Shown: positions 31,998 through 41,572 of the stretch, one piece after another | Layout of the letters: every line of letters starts with the position of its first letter | How positions within the stretch are numbered: the stretch's first letter is position 1 | Assembly: GCA_964016105.1 (NCBI GenBank) | Contig: CAXHEX010000009.1 | Coordinates: 62,001-126,000, forward strand | Direction: 5' to 3' | Origin: Ketobacter sp964016105 | Lineage (GTDB): Bacteria > Pseudomonadota > Gammaproteobacteria > Pseudomonadales > Ketobacteraceae | Length of the DNA stretch: 64,000 nucleotides | Made by a program: the position numbers and the translations under genes | Notes under the pieces: model-generated | What the model was told of the DNA's origin: nothing | Seen by the model: the letters and a program-made list of their open reading frames with translations, nothing else | Databases searched by the model: none

Positions 31998-33515
31998 TTA
32001 GTCCTCCCTGGTGACCCGAAGCACTTCCTCGATAGTGGTATCCCCTTCCAGGATCTTTCTAATACCATCATCCCGAATGCCTTTGCCTTTCTTGCGAGCG
32101 GCATCGGTCATTTCTTGTTCGCTGGCGCCATTATGAATGAGCGTTCGGAGCTCATCGTCCACCAATACCAATTCGTAGATACCGGTTCGGCCGCTGTAGC
32201 CCAAGTGATTACATTCATCGCAGCCCACCGCTTTGTATATGGTGGGTGGATTTTGAGGGTCAAAGCCTAGCAACCCGCATTCAGACGCTTCCGGCTGGTA
32301 GCTTTCTTTACAGTGGGGGCACAGCACGCGCACCAGACGCTGGGCTAACACCCCCAACAAGGCGGAAGATATGAGGAAAGGCTCCACTCCCATGTCGTGC
32401 AAACGGGTGGTTGCACCCACCGCCGTGTTGGTGTGCAGGGTGGACAAAACCAAGTGACCGGTCAAACTGGCTTGAACCGCGATCTCAGCGGTTTCCAGAT
32501 CTCGAATCTCACCCACCATCACCACATCGGGGTCTTGACGCAACATGGCGCGCAAACCGCGAGCGAAGGTCATCTCCACTTTGGTGTTCACTTGGGTCTG
32601 ACCAATCCCTTCCAACTGATATTCAATGGGGTCTTCCACCGTAAGAATATTGCGGGAAGCATCGTTAAGCTGAGTCAACGCTGCGTACAGGGTAGTTGTC
32701 TTACCAGAACCTGTTGGCCCTGTTACCACAATAATGCCGTGGGGTTTATGGATAATAGAGGTCATGCGCTCCAAATCCGCGGCTGCCATTCCCAGGTGGG
32801 TCAAGTCCAAGCGACCAGCTTGCTTATCCAGCAAACGCAGAACCACCCGCTCCCCGGAATTACTGGGCATAGTGGATACCCGCACGTCAATTTCCCGGCC
32901 GCCCACGCGGATGGAAATTCGGCCATCTTGGGGCACTCTCTTTTCGGCAATATCCAGCTTTGCCATTACTTTAATACGGGACACCAGCAACGGTGCCAAC
33001 TCGCGTTTGGGCTGAACCACTTCCCGCAGAACACCATCCACCCGAAAACGCACCACTAAGCGCTTTTCAAAGGTTTCAATATGAATATCCGAGGCGTTCA
33101 CCTTCACAGACTCAGTCAACAGCGCATTGATCAGACGAATGATTGGGGCATCGTCTTCCTGCTCCATGAGATCTTCTGTTTCGGGTACTGAGTCTGCCAG
33201 GCTGGCTAAATCAAGCTCATCACCCAGGCCTTCCACCATTTGCATGGCCTCGTTTGAGTCGTTTTCGTAGGCCTTTGACAGGCGCCGCTCAAACTCGGTA
33301 TCGTTCACTTCATTAAACTGGATCGGCATTCCCAAAAAACGACGGGTTTCCACGATGGTGGATGGCAGCAGCCCCGGCTTGTAGGCCACCATGGCATCCA
33401 CTTCGCCTATTTGCTCAATAACCACACCGTAGCGCTTGGCAAAGGAAAAAGGTAAACGTTTGCGGGCAACTTCTTCTGAGTTCATTGGGCCTGCGGGTTG
33501 TAGTTGTTCTGTCAT
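31998..33515 (-). CDS. gspE: Type II secretion ATPase GspE
   Basis: This 505-residue secretion ATPase has an N-terminal GspL-binding domain (residues 1-120), then the core: Walker A GPTGSGKTTTLYAALTQLND, Asp box ILTVEDPIEYQL, Walker B LRQDPDVVMVGEIRDLETAE, His box TGHLVLSTLHTN. A zinc-binding loop CPHC...CDEC follows. The ribosome site AGAAGG is 4 nt before ATG 33515. It heads the operon that runs gspE-F-G-H-I-J-K-L-M-A-B. Confidence 0.97.
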   Translation of the reverse strand: MTEQLQPAGPMNSEEVARKRLPFSFAKRYGVVIEQIGEVDAMVAYKPGLLPSTIVETRRFLGMPIQFNEVNDTEFERRLSKAYENDSNEAMQMVEGLGDELDLASLADSVPETEDLMEQEDDAPIIRLINALLTESVKVNASDIHIETFEKRLVVRFRVDGVLREVVQPKRELAPLLVSRIKVMAKLDIAEKRVPQDGRISIRVGGREIDVRVSTMPSNSGERVVLRLLDKQAGRLDLTHLGMAAADLERMTSIIHKPHGIIVVTGPTGSGKTTTLYAALTQLNDASRNILTVEDPIEYQLEGIGQTQVNTKVEMTFARGLRAMLRQDPDVVMVGEIRDLETAEIAVQASLTGHLVLSTLHTNTAVGATTRLHDMGVEPFLISSALLGVLAQRLVRVLCPHCKESYQPEASECGLLGFDPQNPPTIYKAVGCDECNHLGYSGRTGIYELVLVDDELRTLIHNGASEQEMTDAARKKGKGIRDDGIRKILEGDTTIEEVLRVTRED

Positions 33516-33618
33516 GAATCCTTCTCTTTTCCATTTGGGCCGCTGATTGAAGACTCAGCCCAGCCATAGCTCGTTATTCTAATCAGACCGCTAATGATGC
33601 ACTTAGTGCCGGCAATTA

Positions 33619-34566
33619 TCAATTCGGGGCAGCGGATATGGGCCCGAACAGTCTGTCACTCAACTCAACCAGCGCGCCCCTAGCGTTGAGGGCTTTCACA
33701 TGGATCTCGTCCTCAGGGCAATAATCCGGTAACTGGCGCTCTGGACGCTTCTTACCTTTCACAAGTTTACGTTGGGAGTTTTTCAAATCCATGTCCGCGC
33801 AAACCGCCAATTGCTCATATTCGCGATATTGTTGCTGATACTGTTCATAAAGCCCACTTAAAGAGCTTAGGTCAATTTGACAGCGGCTGCCCAAACAGCG
33901 AGTCACTTCTATATCCGGGACTTGCTCCATTTCCAACAACATCAACTCAGGGATATTCACCACCTGATATTTGCCGTCTGCGGGATCCGGTGAATAACAC
34001 TGGCCCGCCTTTTCTCTTGCGAAGAAATAGACCGGCACTGTGGTGGTGGGTGTGTGGCTTCCAGGCAACGAAAACTGGGTAATCTCTTTCCTTTGGATGA
34101 ACATCCAGCGGTCATGACGCCCTTCATATTGATCTTTGCAACGGCGGGTATTGAAATTGTCTCTAACCTTGCCCAAGTGTTTCGAAACGTGGGGAAACAG
34201 CGCTTCAAAGTTGGCTATATTGGGCCCCATCTGGCGGTTTTCCTTCTGCTGCTGCCGCACCCGCTTATTGTAAGGGCTTTGGTCCACTTCACCCTGCACC
34301 TGGCTCTCACCGTACTCAATAGCATGGCTCATATGAGCCCGGGTGAATTCCTGGGCCACGCACTGCTGGCGCTGAATCTCGAACTGCTGGTGGATGGCAT
34401 CGCATTCCGCGGAGGCAGATTGTTTAATCCTACATGATTTTAACGCGGCGGCGTCATCCGCGAGCCTATGCAAGCAAACCTCAAATACATGTGCGTTGGC
34501 GGCAGCCATGGTCTTCAGCAAAATAATGCCAACAATAATCCAGTTAAAACGCAATAGCCCACCCAT
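33619..34566 (-). CDS. Secreted cysteine-containing protein, unknown
   Basis: This 315-residue protein has a signal peptide ending AAANAHV. The mature part has about 11 cysteines (for example EVCLHRLADD, KSCRIKQS, SAECDAIHQQ, RRCKDQYEGR, TRCLGSRCQIDL), arguing for disulfide bonds in the periplasm. The sequence is very rich in Gln and charged residues. I do not recognise a domain. The start at 34566 has GAGGG 5 nt upstream; a TTG four codons earlier is less likely. It lies 103 bp upstream of gspE on the same strand and may be the first gene of that transcript, or an unrelated unit. Confidence 0.7.
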   Translation of the reverse strand: MGGLLRFNWIIVGIILLKTMAAANAHVFEVCLHRLADDAAALKSCRIKQSASAECDAIHQQFEIQRQQCVAQEFTRAHMSHAIEYGESQVQGEVDQSPYNKRVRQQQKENRQMGPNIANFEALFPHVSKHLGKVRDNFNTRRCKDQYEGRHDRWMFIQRKEITQFSLPGSHTPTTTVPVYFFAREKAGQCYSPDPADGKYQVVNIPELMLLEMEQVPDIEVTRCLGSRCQIDLSSLSGLYEQYQQQYREYEQLAVCADMDLKNSQRKLVKGKKRPERQLPDYCPEDEIHVKALNARGALVELSDRLFGPISAAPN

Positions 34567-34720
34567 CGGAACCCTCAACCCATATTCATTAACTATAGTC
34601 TTATAGTCGGCATAGGTTTTCTAAACTAAAGTAGAAACATTAATCATGGTATACTGGTTAAATGTTGATTTTCCGTAAGTTTTATCCATTTTCAGGCTTA
34701 GCATTTAAAGGAGACAATTC

Positions 34721-35713
34721 ATGCCCAATGGGACCATTCTTGTAACAGGTGGCGCAGGCTACATCGGCAGCCACGTGGTAAGGCAACTGGGAGAGCGCAA
34801 CGAAAACGTGGTGGTGCTCGATAATCTCAGTACTGGATTCGAGGATGCGGTCATCCACGGCACCTTTGTGAATGGTGACACCGGTGATTCTGAATTGATC
34901 AACAAACTGATGAAAGATCATAATGTGGATACGGTTATGCATTTCGCCGCCCACACCATTGTTCCGGAATCCGTAGAAAACCCACTAAAATACTACCGCA
35001 ACAACACCGCCAACACCCGCAACCTGTTGGAATGCTGCCAAAATAACGGTATCAAGAATTTTGTATTCTCTTCCACTGCCGCAGTGTATGGAGAGCCTGA
35101 AGATGCGATCATCACCGAGAAAACCAACACCAACCCCATTAATCCCTACGGCATGTCGAAGCTCATGAGCGAAGTGATGCTCAGGGACTTGACCGTGGCC
35201 AGCCCCATGACCCACGTGGTGCTTCGCTATTTTAACGTTGCCGGCAGCGATCCCCAGGGGCGTATCGGTCAGAGCACGGCGAAAGCAACGCTTCTCACCA
35301 AAGTGGCGGTTGAAGCCGCCGTGGGGAAACGCCCCCAGGTTTACATTTTTGGAACTGACTACGACACACCGGACGGAACCGGTATTCGCGACTACATCCA
35401 CGTGGAAGATCTTGCTTCTGCCCACCTTAAAGCCCTGGACTATCTGCGCAATGGCGGTGAATCCACCACCCTAAATGCGGGCTATGGCCATGGCTACAGT
35501 GTGCGGGAAGTCTTGGACATGGTGGGTAAAGTGGACGGCAAGCCCCTCAAAATAGTGGAAACCGATCGTCGCGCTGGCGACCCCCCATCCCTGGTGGCCA
35601 AAGCCGACAAGATTCGGGAGGTATTGGGCTGGGTTCCGGAATATGACAATTTGGAGACTATCGTCAGCTCCTCCCTCAACTGGGAAAAAAAGCTGGTTGA
35701 AAAGAACCGTTAA
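34721..35713 (+). CDS. galE: UDP-glucose 4-epimerase
   Basis: This 330-residue SDR enzyme shows the Rossmann motif GGAGYIGSH at residues 10-18, then DNLSTG, the catalytic Ser in FSSTAAVYGE, the YxxxK motif in NPYGMSKLMSE, and the GalE-type GTDYDTPDGTGIRDYIHVED substrate-binding region. It interconverts UDP-glucose and UDP-galactose for cell-surface polysaccharides. AAAGGAG lies before the ATG. It is followed by a 1-nt overlap (TAATG) with the phosphopantetheinyl transferase gene, so both are translated from one message. Confidence 0.96.
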   Translation: MPNGTILVTGGAGYIGSHVVRQLGERNENVVVLDNLSTGFEDAVIHGTFVNGDTGDSELINKLMKDHNVDTVMHFAAHTIVPESVENPLKYYRNNTANTRNLLECCQNNGIKNFVFSSTAAVYGEPEDAIITEKTNTNPINPYGMSKLMSEVMLRDLTVASPMTHVVLRYFNVAGSDPQGRIGQSTAKATLLTKVAVEAAVGKRPQVYIFGTDYDTPDGTGIRDYIHVEDLASAHLKALDYLRNGGESTTLNAGYGHGYSVREVLDMVGKVDGKPLKIVETDRRAGDPPSLVAKADKIREVLGWVPEYDNLETIVSSSLNWEKKLVEKNR

Positions 35714-36384
35714 TGGATAATTTGCAGACTATTTTCCCCCCTGGAGTTCTGTGGAAAGTGGCAGAACCCTGGATGTGGGAAACCCCTGTTTGCGCCCAGG
35801 AAGAAAGCTTGATCGCCCGCGCAGTGGATAAACGTAAGCGCGAGTTCAGGGCGGGGAGACACAGTGCTCACTGGCTTTTCAAGCAACAGGGGATCTGCTG
35901 TGAAGCCCTGCTCAAAGGCAAGCAACGGGAGCCCGCGTGGCCCGATGGTTGGGTAGGCAGCATCAGCCATACCGCTGGTCTGTGTGTGGCAGCCATTGCC
36001 CCTGCGGACAAATTTCTAGGCATTGGCTTAGATGTGGAACAGTGCTCGCCGTTGAAGGATGACATCCGAGACTTGATTTGCCGTCCCGAAGAGCAAGATC
36101 AAATCCTACGACTACAAATGCGACCTGGCAGCAAACTTGCTTCTCTAAGCCTGGATAAATTAGTTTTCAGCGCAAAAGAGTCGATCCATAAAACCTACTT
36201 TCCAATTAACTACCATACGTTGGACTTTCTGGACGCCCGTATCAACCTGGATGATGAGCAGCCCAGGTTCACTGCAGAAATAGTTAAGCCGGAATCCAAC
36301 CCCAATAGACCCATTCGATCATTGAGCGGACGCTATTGTTTTGACCAGGATTTTGTTGCATCGTTTATTTCGCTTGCTCGCTAG
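35713..36384 (+). CDS. 4'-phosphopantetheinyl transferase, EntD/Sfp type
   Basis: This 223-residue enzyme has the three PPTase motifs: the WVGSISHTAGLCVAAI segment, LGIGLDVEQ with the metal-binding Asp/Glu, and LVFSAKESIHKTYFP (the FxxKE-type FSAKESIHK). It moves phosphopantetheine from CoA to carrier proteins. EntD-like proteins of this size serve siderophore, polyketide or fatty-acid synthases; no such synthase is in the window. It is translationally coupled to galE upstream. Confidence 0.9.
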   Translation: MDNLQTIFPPGVLWKVAEPWMWETPVCAQEESLIARAVDKRKREFRAGRHSAHWLFKQQGICCEALLKGKQREPAWPDGWVGSISHTAGLCVAAIAPADKFLGIGLDVEQCSPLKDDIRDLICRPEEQDQILRLQMRPGSKLASLSLDKLVFSAKESIHKTYFPINYHTLDFLDARINLDDEQPRFTAEIVKPESNPNRPIRSLSGRYCFDQDFVASFISLAR

Positions 36385-36420
36385 AAATTGAGAATCAAAT
36401 CAGACCATAGGAAGACTTTC

Positions 36421-38046
36421 GTGACCAGTACGGACTTTATTCTCCCCCATCTAACCCAACACAAAGACCGCCTATACGCAAAGGGGCTCAAAGCCTTATT
36501 CGCCGATGACCCCATGCGGTTCGATCATTTCAGCACCCGCTGCGGTGATCTTTTACTGGACTATTCCAAGAACTTTATTGACGCTGAAAGCCGACAAGCA
36601 TTACTGGATCTGGCCAAAAAAGCAGACCTTGGGCGTCACATTGATGCCATGTTTAAAGGTGAGTACATTAACAACACTGAGAACAGGCAAGTATTGCACA
36701 CCGCCCTGCGGGCAAAGCCAGACAATATTCCCCAGGATTATCGTCACCAGATTGAAACCACCAAACAGAAAATGTTCAGCTATGCTCGACAGCTGGAACA
36801 AAGCCAGCTTAAAGGCGCCACGGGAAAAGCCATCAACACGGTGGTTAACATCGGTGTTGGGGGATCGGATTTAGGCCCAAACATGGCCGTAAACGCACTC
36901 AAAGCAAGCCACTCCAGCCCTACTCGCTTCCTCTTTGTTTCCAACATAGACCCAGTACAAATCAGCCGGGCCCTGGACCAATGCGATCCAGAAACCACGC
37001 TTTTTATCATTTGCTCCAAAACTTTCACGACACTGGAAACACTGGCCAATGCCCATGCGGCCCGGCAATGGTTCCTTGATAAAACAGGCGGCGATGAAAG
37101 TGCCATTCAACACCACTTCCTGGCGGTATCCACCAACCTGGAAGCGGCTGCGGAATTCGGAATTCCTGAGCAGAACCTGTTTCCCATGTGGGACTGGGTG
37201 GGGGGTCGATACTCACTCTGGTCTGCCATCGGACTTAGCATTTGTCTGGCGGTTGGAGCGGAAGGGTTTCAGGCCTTTCTCGACGGCGGCGAAGCCATGG
37301 ATGATCACTTCAAAAATACGCCATTTGATCAAAACATTCCGGTATTAATGGCGCTGCTGGGCATCTGGTACAGCGATTATTTCCAATGCCAATCCCAGGC
37401 ACTGATTAGCTACGACCAAAACTTGGAACAGTTTCCTGATTACTTGCAACAGCTGGATATGGAGAGTAACGGCAAGTCAGTTCAGAAAAGCGGTAGCCCG
37501 GTGGACTACGCAACCGGGGCCATATTGTGGGGTGGCGTCGGCACCAATACCCAGCACTCCTTCCATCAATTGATTCATCAAGGTAGCCATTTAATACCGG
37601 TAGATTTCCTGGTGGCGGCTCAATCGAACTGCCCTGTGGCCAACCAGCATCAGGATCTTTTTTCTAATTGCCTAGCCCAGAGCCAAGCCATGATGCAAGG
37701 TCGCAGCGAACAAGAAGTACTGGAAGAAATGTTAAGCAACGGAAGTGATGAGGAACAAGCTCGGTTTCTTGCAAAACATCGGGCCATTGCGGGCAACAAG
37801 CCAAGCAACACACTTATGTATAAGCAACTCACACCGTTCGTTTTGGGACAGCTTATTGCGCTCTATGAACATAAGATCTATGCACAGTCGGTGGTGTGGA
37901 ACATTAATGCTTTCGATCAGTGGGGAGTGGAGCTGGGCAAACAATTGAGCAAAACCATTAGCTCGGTGATTTCAAACCCTGAGCAGGCATCCCAGCAGGA
38001 CAGCTCTACCCAAGGTTTGATTCAGTACTATCTCAAAAACAGATAG
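36421..38046 (+). CDS. pgi: Glucose-6-phosphate isomerase
   Basis: This 541-residue enzyme has the PGI signatures VGGRYSLWSAIGLSICLAVG and the second active-site element GALIALYEHKIYAQSVVWNI-like GQLIALYEHKIYAQSVVWN, as well as MESNGKS. It interconverts glucose-6-P and fructose-6-P. The start was set at GTG 36421 because AGGAAG sits 6 nt upstream; the frame also runs back to a TTG at 36388 with no such site. It follows the phosphopantetheinyl transferase by about 36 bp and converges with galU (8 bp apart). Confidence 0.95.
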   Translation: MTSTDFILPHLTQHKDRLYAKGLKALFADDPMRFDHFSTRCGDLLLDYSKNFIDAESRQALLDLAKKADLGRHIDAMFKGEYINNTENRQVLHTALRAKPDNIPQDYRHQIETTKQKMFSYARQLEQSQLKGATGKAINTVVNIGVGGSDLGPNMAVNALKASHSSPTRFLFVSNIDPVQISRALDQCDPETTLFIICSKTFTTLETLANAHAARQWFLDKTGGDESAIQHHFLAVSTNLEAAAEFGIPEQNLFPMWDWVGGRYSLWSAIGLSICLAVGAEGFQAFLDGGEAMDDHFKNTPFDQNIPVLMALLGIWYSDYFQCQSQALISYDQNLEQFPDYLQQLDMESNGKSVQKSGSPVDYATGAILWGGVGTNTQHSFHQLIHQGSHLIPVDFLVAAQSNCPVANQHQDLFSNCLAQSQAMMQGRSEQEVLEEMLSNGSDEEQARFLAKHRAIAGNKPSNTLMYKQLTPFVLGQLIALYEHKIYAQSVVWNINAFDQWGVELGKQLSKTISSVISNPEQASQQDSSTQGLIQYYLKNR

Positions 38047-38054
38047 AGCTGTTT

Positions 38055-38882
38055 TTACGGCTTTTTATAGAAATTTTCATACATGTAGTTGGTGGCTTCC
38101 ACAAAGCCATCAACGCTACCACAGTCAAAGCGCTTACCTTTGTATTTATAAGCCATTACACAACCCTTTTTAGCTTGAGTAAGTAAGGCATCGGTAATCT
38201 GCACTTCACCGTTGGCACCGGGAGGCGTGTTCTCAATGATATCGAATATATCGGGAGTAAGGATGTAGCGGCCGATGATGGCTAAATTAGTGGGTGCATC
38301 TTTTGGATCCGGTTTTTCCACCATGTCCGTGACTCGATACAGCCCTTCTTTGATGTTTTCACCATCAATGACACCATAGCGGAAAGTTTCCTCTTTCGGC
38401 ACTTCCTCAATGGCCACAATGCTGCAGCGGAACTGCTTATAGAGATTTACCATCTGGCTCATAACACCCTCTTCCTGCTCAATGCAGAGGTCGTCAGCCA
38501 AAATAACGCCAAAAGCTTCTTCACCCACCATGCCCTTGGCTGTAAGGATCGCATGCCCCAAACCTTTCATCTCATTTTGTCGGGTGAACGTAAATTTGCA
38601 TTTTTCGATAAGTTCCCGAATAGAATCCAGGTAAGCTTCCTTACCTGTGCCGGCAATCTGATGCTCAAGCTCGTAATTGATATCGAAATGATCGGCAATG
38701 GCGCGCTTGCCACGACCGGTCACAAATCCGATATCGGTCAACCCTGCATGCATAGCTTCTTCCGCACCGTACTGAACCAGCGGCTTATTCACTATGGGGA
38801 GCATTTCTTTCGGCTGTGATTTAGTAGCTGGCAAAAAACGTGTACCGTAACCGGCTACGGGGAAAATACATTTACTGATCAT
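38055..38882 (-). CDS. galU: UTP--glucose-1-phosphate uridylyltransferase
   Basis: This 275-residue nucleotidyltransferase has the signature FPVAGYGTRFLPATKSQPKE (residues 7-26), then KPLVQYGAEEAMHAG, ILADDLCIEQEEG (metal-binding Asp) and ITDALLTQAKKG near the end. It makes UDP-glucose from UTP and glucose-1-P. Length is normal. With galE and pgi it forms a small sugar-nucleotide block. It is convergent with pgi and divergent from the methylmalonyl-CoA mutase gene across a 541-bp gap. Confidence 0.97.
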   Translation of the reverse strand: MISKCIFPVAGYGTRFLPATKSQPKEMLPIVNKPLVQYGAEEAMHAGLTDIGFVTGRGKRAIADHFDINYELEHQIAGTGKEAYLDSIRELIEKCKFTFTRQNEMKGLGHAILTAKGMVGEEAFGVILADDLCIEQEEGVMSQMVNLYKQFRCSIVAIEEVPKEETFRYGVIDGENIKEGLYRVTDMVEKPDPKDAPTNLAIIGRYILTPDIFDIIENTPPGANGEVQITDALLTQAKKGCVMAYKYKGKRFDCGSVDGFVEATNYMYENFYKKP

Positions 38883-39423
38883 GACCCAACCTTAGTTCAA
38901 ATTTAAATTTAAATCCTTGAGTATTAATGACTCTAAGATGAGCCATACCCGAATGCAAGTTTAGCGCCCGAATTTTACACCGAAATGCTAAATAGGTTCG
39001 AATGTGTATTAAAACCGTAAAGGAATTGTTTGGCCCACCCCATATTGAAATGGGTTTACAAAGTTGCAGCACCAATACTGTACCAATGCCGGGAAACTCT
39101 CCCCGATTTTGTGCAGCAATCCAAAAGTTGGGCATAACCCTTAACACCACCGTTACGGGCTGGTTTGCTTTTTAACTGTGGCCACGGGAGCATAAACCGT
39201 TGATTATGCGCCCCCTTTCATTGCTTTGTGCGAATAAAGGATGAATTTTTCTACGGTTTTGGGTAGTCTAGCAGCACCTTAAAAGGGCATCAGAATGCCT
39301 TCTATGCCGATAATTTTGCTCTCGCCAACAACCAATTGCGCCGCTATTAGCAATCCCAACTGTTGGCAAAGTGCAGGGAACACATGACCATGGGGTCATA
39401 TAATTACGATATGTGAGGTAGTT
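38883..39423. other. 541-bp divergent gap between galU and mcmA
   Basis: This gap between the divergent galU and mutase genes has no convincing gene; small open frames there lack ribosome sites and family resemblance. It must hold both promoters, but I see no clear -35/-10 pair or known operator. An AT-rich palindromic run (AAATTTAAATTTAAAT) lies just before galU, and a weak 5-bp hairpin near 39050 has no terminator features. An unannotated small RNA cannot be ruled out. Confidence 0.4.
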
Positions 39424-41568
39424 ATGACTACAGATAATCAAAAGCCTTCGTTGGACCAATGGCAAGAGCTCGCCACCAAAGAACGTAAAGGAAAAAACCC
39501 AGACGAGCTGGTTTGGGATACCCCAGAAGGCATCGCTGTTAAGCCACTTTACACTGCCGAAGACACTGACCCACTGGAACATGCCAACACCCTTCCCGGT
39601 TTTGCACCCTTCGTTCGAGGCCCCAAGGCCACCATGTACGCAGGCCGTCCCTGGACCATTCGACAATACGCTGGTTTCTCCACAGCGGAAGAATCCAACG
39701 CGTTCTACAAAAAGAACCTTGCTGCTGGACAGCAAGGTGCATCAGTGGCGTTCGATTTAGCCACCCACAGGGGATATGATTCCGACCACCCCCGGGTGAC
39801 AGGTGATGTGGGCAAAGCCGGTGTTGCCATCGACTCTGTGGAGGACATGAAAATCCTGTTTGATGAGATTCCATTGGATCAGGTGTCCGTATCCATGACC
39901 ATGAACGGCGCGGTTTTACCGGTGTTGGCCATGTACATCGTGGCAGCTGAAGAGCAAGGGGTTTCTCAGGACAAACTGTCCGGAACCATCCAAAACGACA
40001 TATTGAAAGAATTCATGGTGCGTAATACTTACATATACCCACCGGAAGGCTCCATGCGGATCATAGCGGACATCATTGGCTACACGTCCGCCAATATGCC
40101 CAAGTACAACTCCATTTCAATTTCCGGGTACCATATCCAGGAAGCCGGAGCCGATGCGGCACTGGAACTCGCCTATACCCTGGCGGATGGTAAAGAGTAC
40201 ATCGACACCGCGTTAAAAACCGGGCTGGACATAGACCAATTTGCACCACGGCTGTCATTCTTCTTCGGCATCGGTATGAATTTCTATATGGAAATTGCCA
40301 AGCTAAGGGCAGCCCGCCTGCTGTGGCACAAGATCGTAAGCCAGTACAATCCGAAAAAGCCCACTTCCTGTATGCTGCGAACCCACTGCCAAACCTCAGG
40401 CTGGTCGCTAACGGAGCAAGATCCCTACAACAACGTGGTTCGTACCACTATTGAAGCCATGGCAGCGGTATTTGGAGGCACTCAATCTTTACACACCAAC
40501 GCATTTGATGAAGCCATCGCCCTGCCCACGGAATTCTCTGCTCGAATTGCCCGTAACACCCAGATCATCGTCCAGGAAGAGACTGGAATTACCAAGGTCA
40601 TCGATCCCTGGGGTGGTTCCTATATGATGGAAAGCCTGACCCAGGATATCGCGGATAAAGCCTGGGCTATTATCGAAGACATTCAGACCCGTGGCGGCAT
40701 GGCCAAAGCCATTGAGCAAGGCGAGCCCAAGTTGAAAATCGAAGAAGCCGCCGCCAAAAAACAAGCCCGTATTGACCGCGGAGACGATGTCATCGTTGGT
40801 GTAAACAAGTACATTCTGGCTGAAGAAGATGCCGTTGACGTGCTGGAAATCGACAACACCTCTGTACGAGAGCAACAGATCAACCGCATCAATCAGATTC
40901 GCACCAGCCGTAACAAAGCGGCCTGCGACCAAGCCCTGGAAGCATTAACAACCTGGGCCGAGTCCGGTGAAGGTAATGGTTTGGATCTAGCCATCAAGGC
41001 GGCCCGCGCCCGGGCCACTGTGGGCGAAATCAGTGACGCAATAGAAAAAATCTGGGGGCGTTATAACGCCAGTTCAAAAACCGTATCCGGAGTTTATGGC
41101 AGCTCCTACGAAACCGACAGTGACTGGCAACAGATGCGTGACGACATCGAAAACTTCGAGAAAAAGCATGGCCGTCGTCCTCGTATGCTAGTGGCAAAAA
41201 TGGGTCAGGATGGCCACGATCGCGGTGCCAAGGTGATCGCCACTGCGTTCGCTGATGTGGGCTTCGATATCGACCTGTCTCCCCTGTTCTCAACGCCAAC
41301 GGAAGTTGCCAAACAGGCGGTGGAAAACGACGTTCACGTAATTGGCGTTTCTTCCCAAGCAGCGGGCCACAAAACCCTGGTACCGGACCTTATCGCGGCT
41401 CTGAAAGAGCAGGATGCCAGTGACATCATTGTTGTGGTGGGCGGCGTAATTCCCCGTCAGGATTACGATTTCCTCTACCAATCCGGTGTGAAAGGTATTT
41501 TTGGGCCTGGAACGAAAATTCCGGTATCGGCTCGGAAAGTACTGGACGAGATTAGTCAGGTAGCCTAA
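39424..41568 (+). CDS. Methylmalonyl-CoA mutase (single-chain)
   Basis: This 714-residue adenosylcobalamin enzyme has the acyl-CoA-binding barrel (TMYAGRPWTIRQYAGFSTAE, VSVSMTMNGAVLPVLAMYIV, FGGTQSLHTNAFDEA) and the C-terminal B12 domain with the DxHxxG motif in KMGQDGHDRGAKVIATAF. It isomerises methylmalonyl-CoA and succinyl-CoA, in propionate or odd-chain metabolism. The length is that of the single large chain, without a small subunit gene. GAGG lies 5 nt before the ATG. Five bp later the meaB gene begins. The usual companion epimerase gene is not visible. Confidence 0.97.
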   Translation: MTTDNQKPSLDQWQELATKERKGKNPDELVWDTPEGIAVKPLYTAEDTDPLEHANTLPGFAPFVRGPKATMYAGRPWTIRQYAGFSTAEESNAFYKKNLAAGQQGASVAFDLATHRGYDSDHPRVTGDVGKAGVAIDSVEDMKILFDEIPLDQVSVSMTMNGAVLPVLAMYIVAAEEQGVSQDKLSGTIQNDILKEFMVRNTYIYPPEGSMRIIADIIGYTSANMPKYNSISISGYHIQEAGADAALELAYTLADGKEYIDTALKTGLDIDQFAPRLSFFFGIGMNFYMEIAKLRAARLLWHKIVSQYNPKKPTSCMLRTHCQTSGWSLTEQDPYNNVVRTTIEAMAAVFGGTQSLHTNAFDEAIALPTEFSARIARNTQIIVQEETGITKVIDPWGGSYMMESLTQDIADKAWAIIEDIQTRGGMAKAIEQGEPKLKIEEAAAKKQARIDRGDDVIVGVNKYILAEEDAVDVLEIDNTSVREQQINRINQIRTSRNKAACDQALEALTTWAESGEGNGLDLAIKAARARATVGEISDAIEKIWGRYNASSKTVSGVYGSSYETDSDWQQMRDDIENFEKKHGRRPRMLVAKMGQDGHDRGAKVIATAFADVGFDIDLSPLFSTPTEVAKQAVENDVHVIGVSSQAAGHKTLVPDLIAALKEQDASDIIVVVGGVIPRQDYDFLYQSGVKGIFGPGTKIPVSARKVLDEISQVA

Positions 41569-41572
41569 CCCC

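Noticed and set aside
32397..33059. 220-codon open frame on the plus strand
   Set aside because: Antisense shadow of gspE, which carries all ATPase motifs.
34985..35425. 146-codon open frame on the minus strand
   Set aside because: Antisense shadow of galE.
39268..39735. 155-codon open frame on the minus strand at the start of the mutase gene
   Set aside because: Mostly antisense to the certain mutase gene; no start signal or family match.
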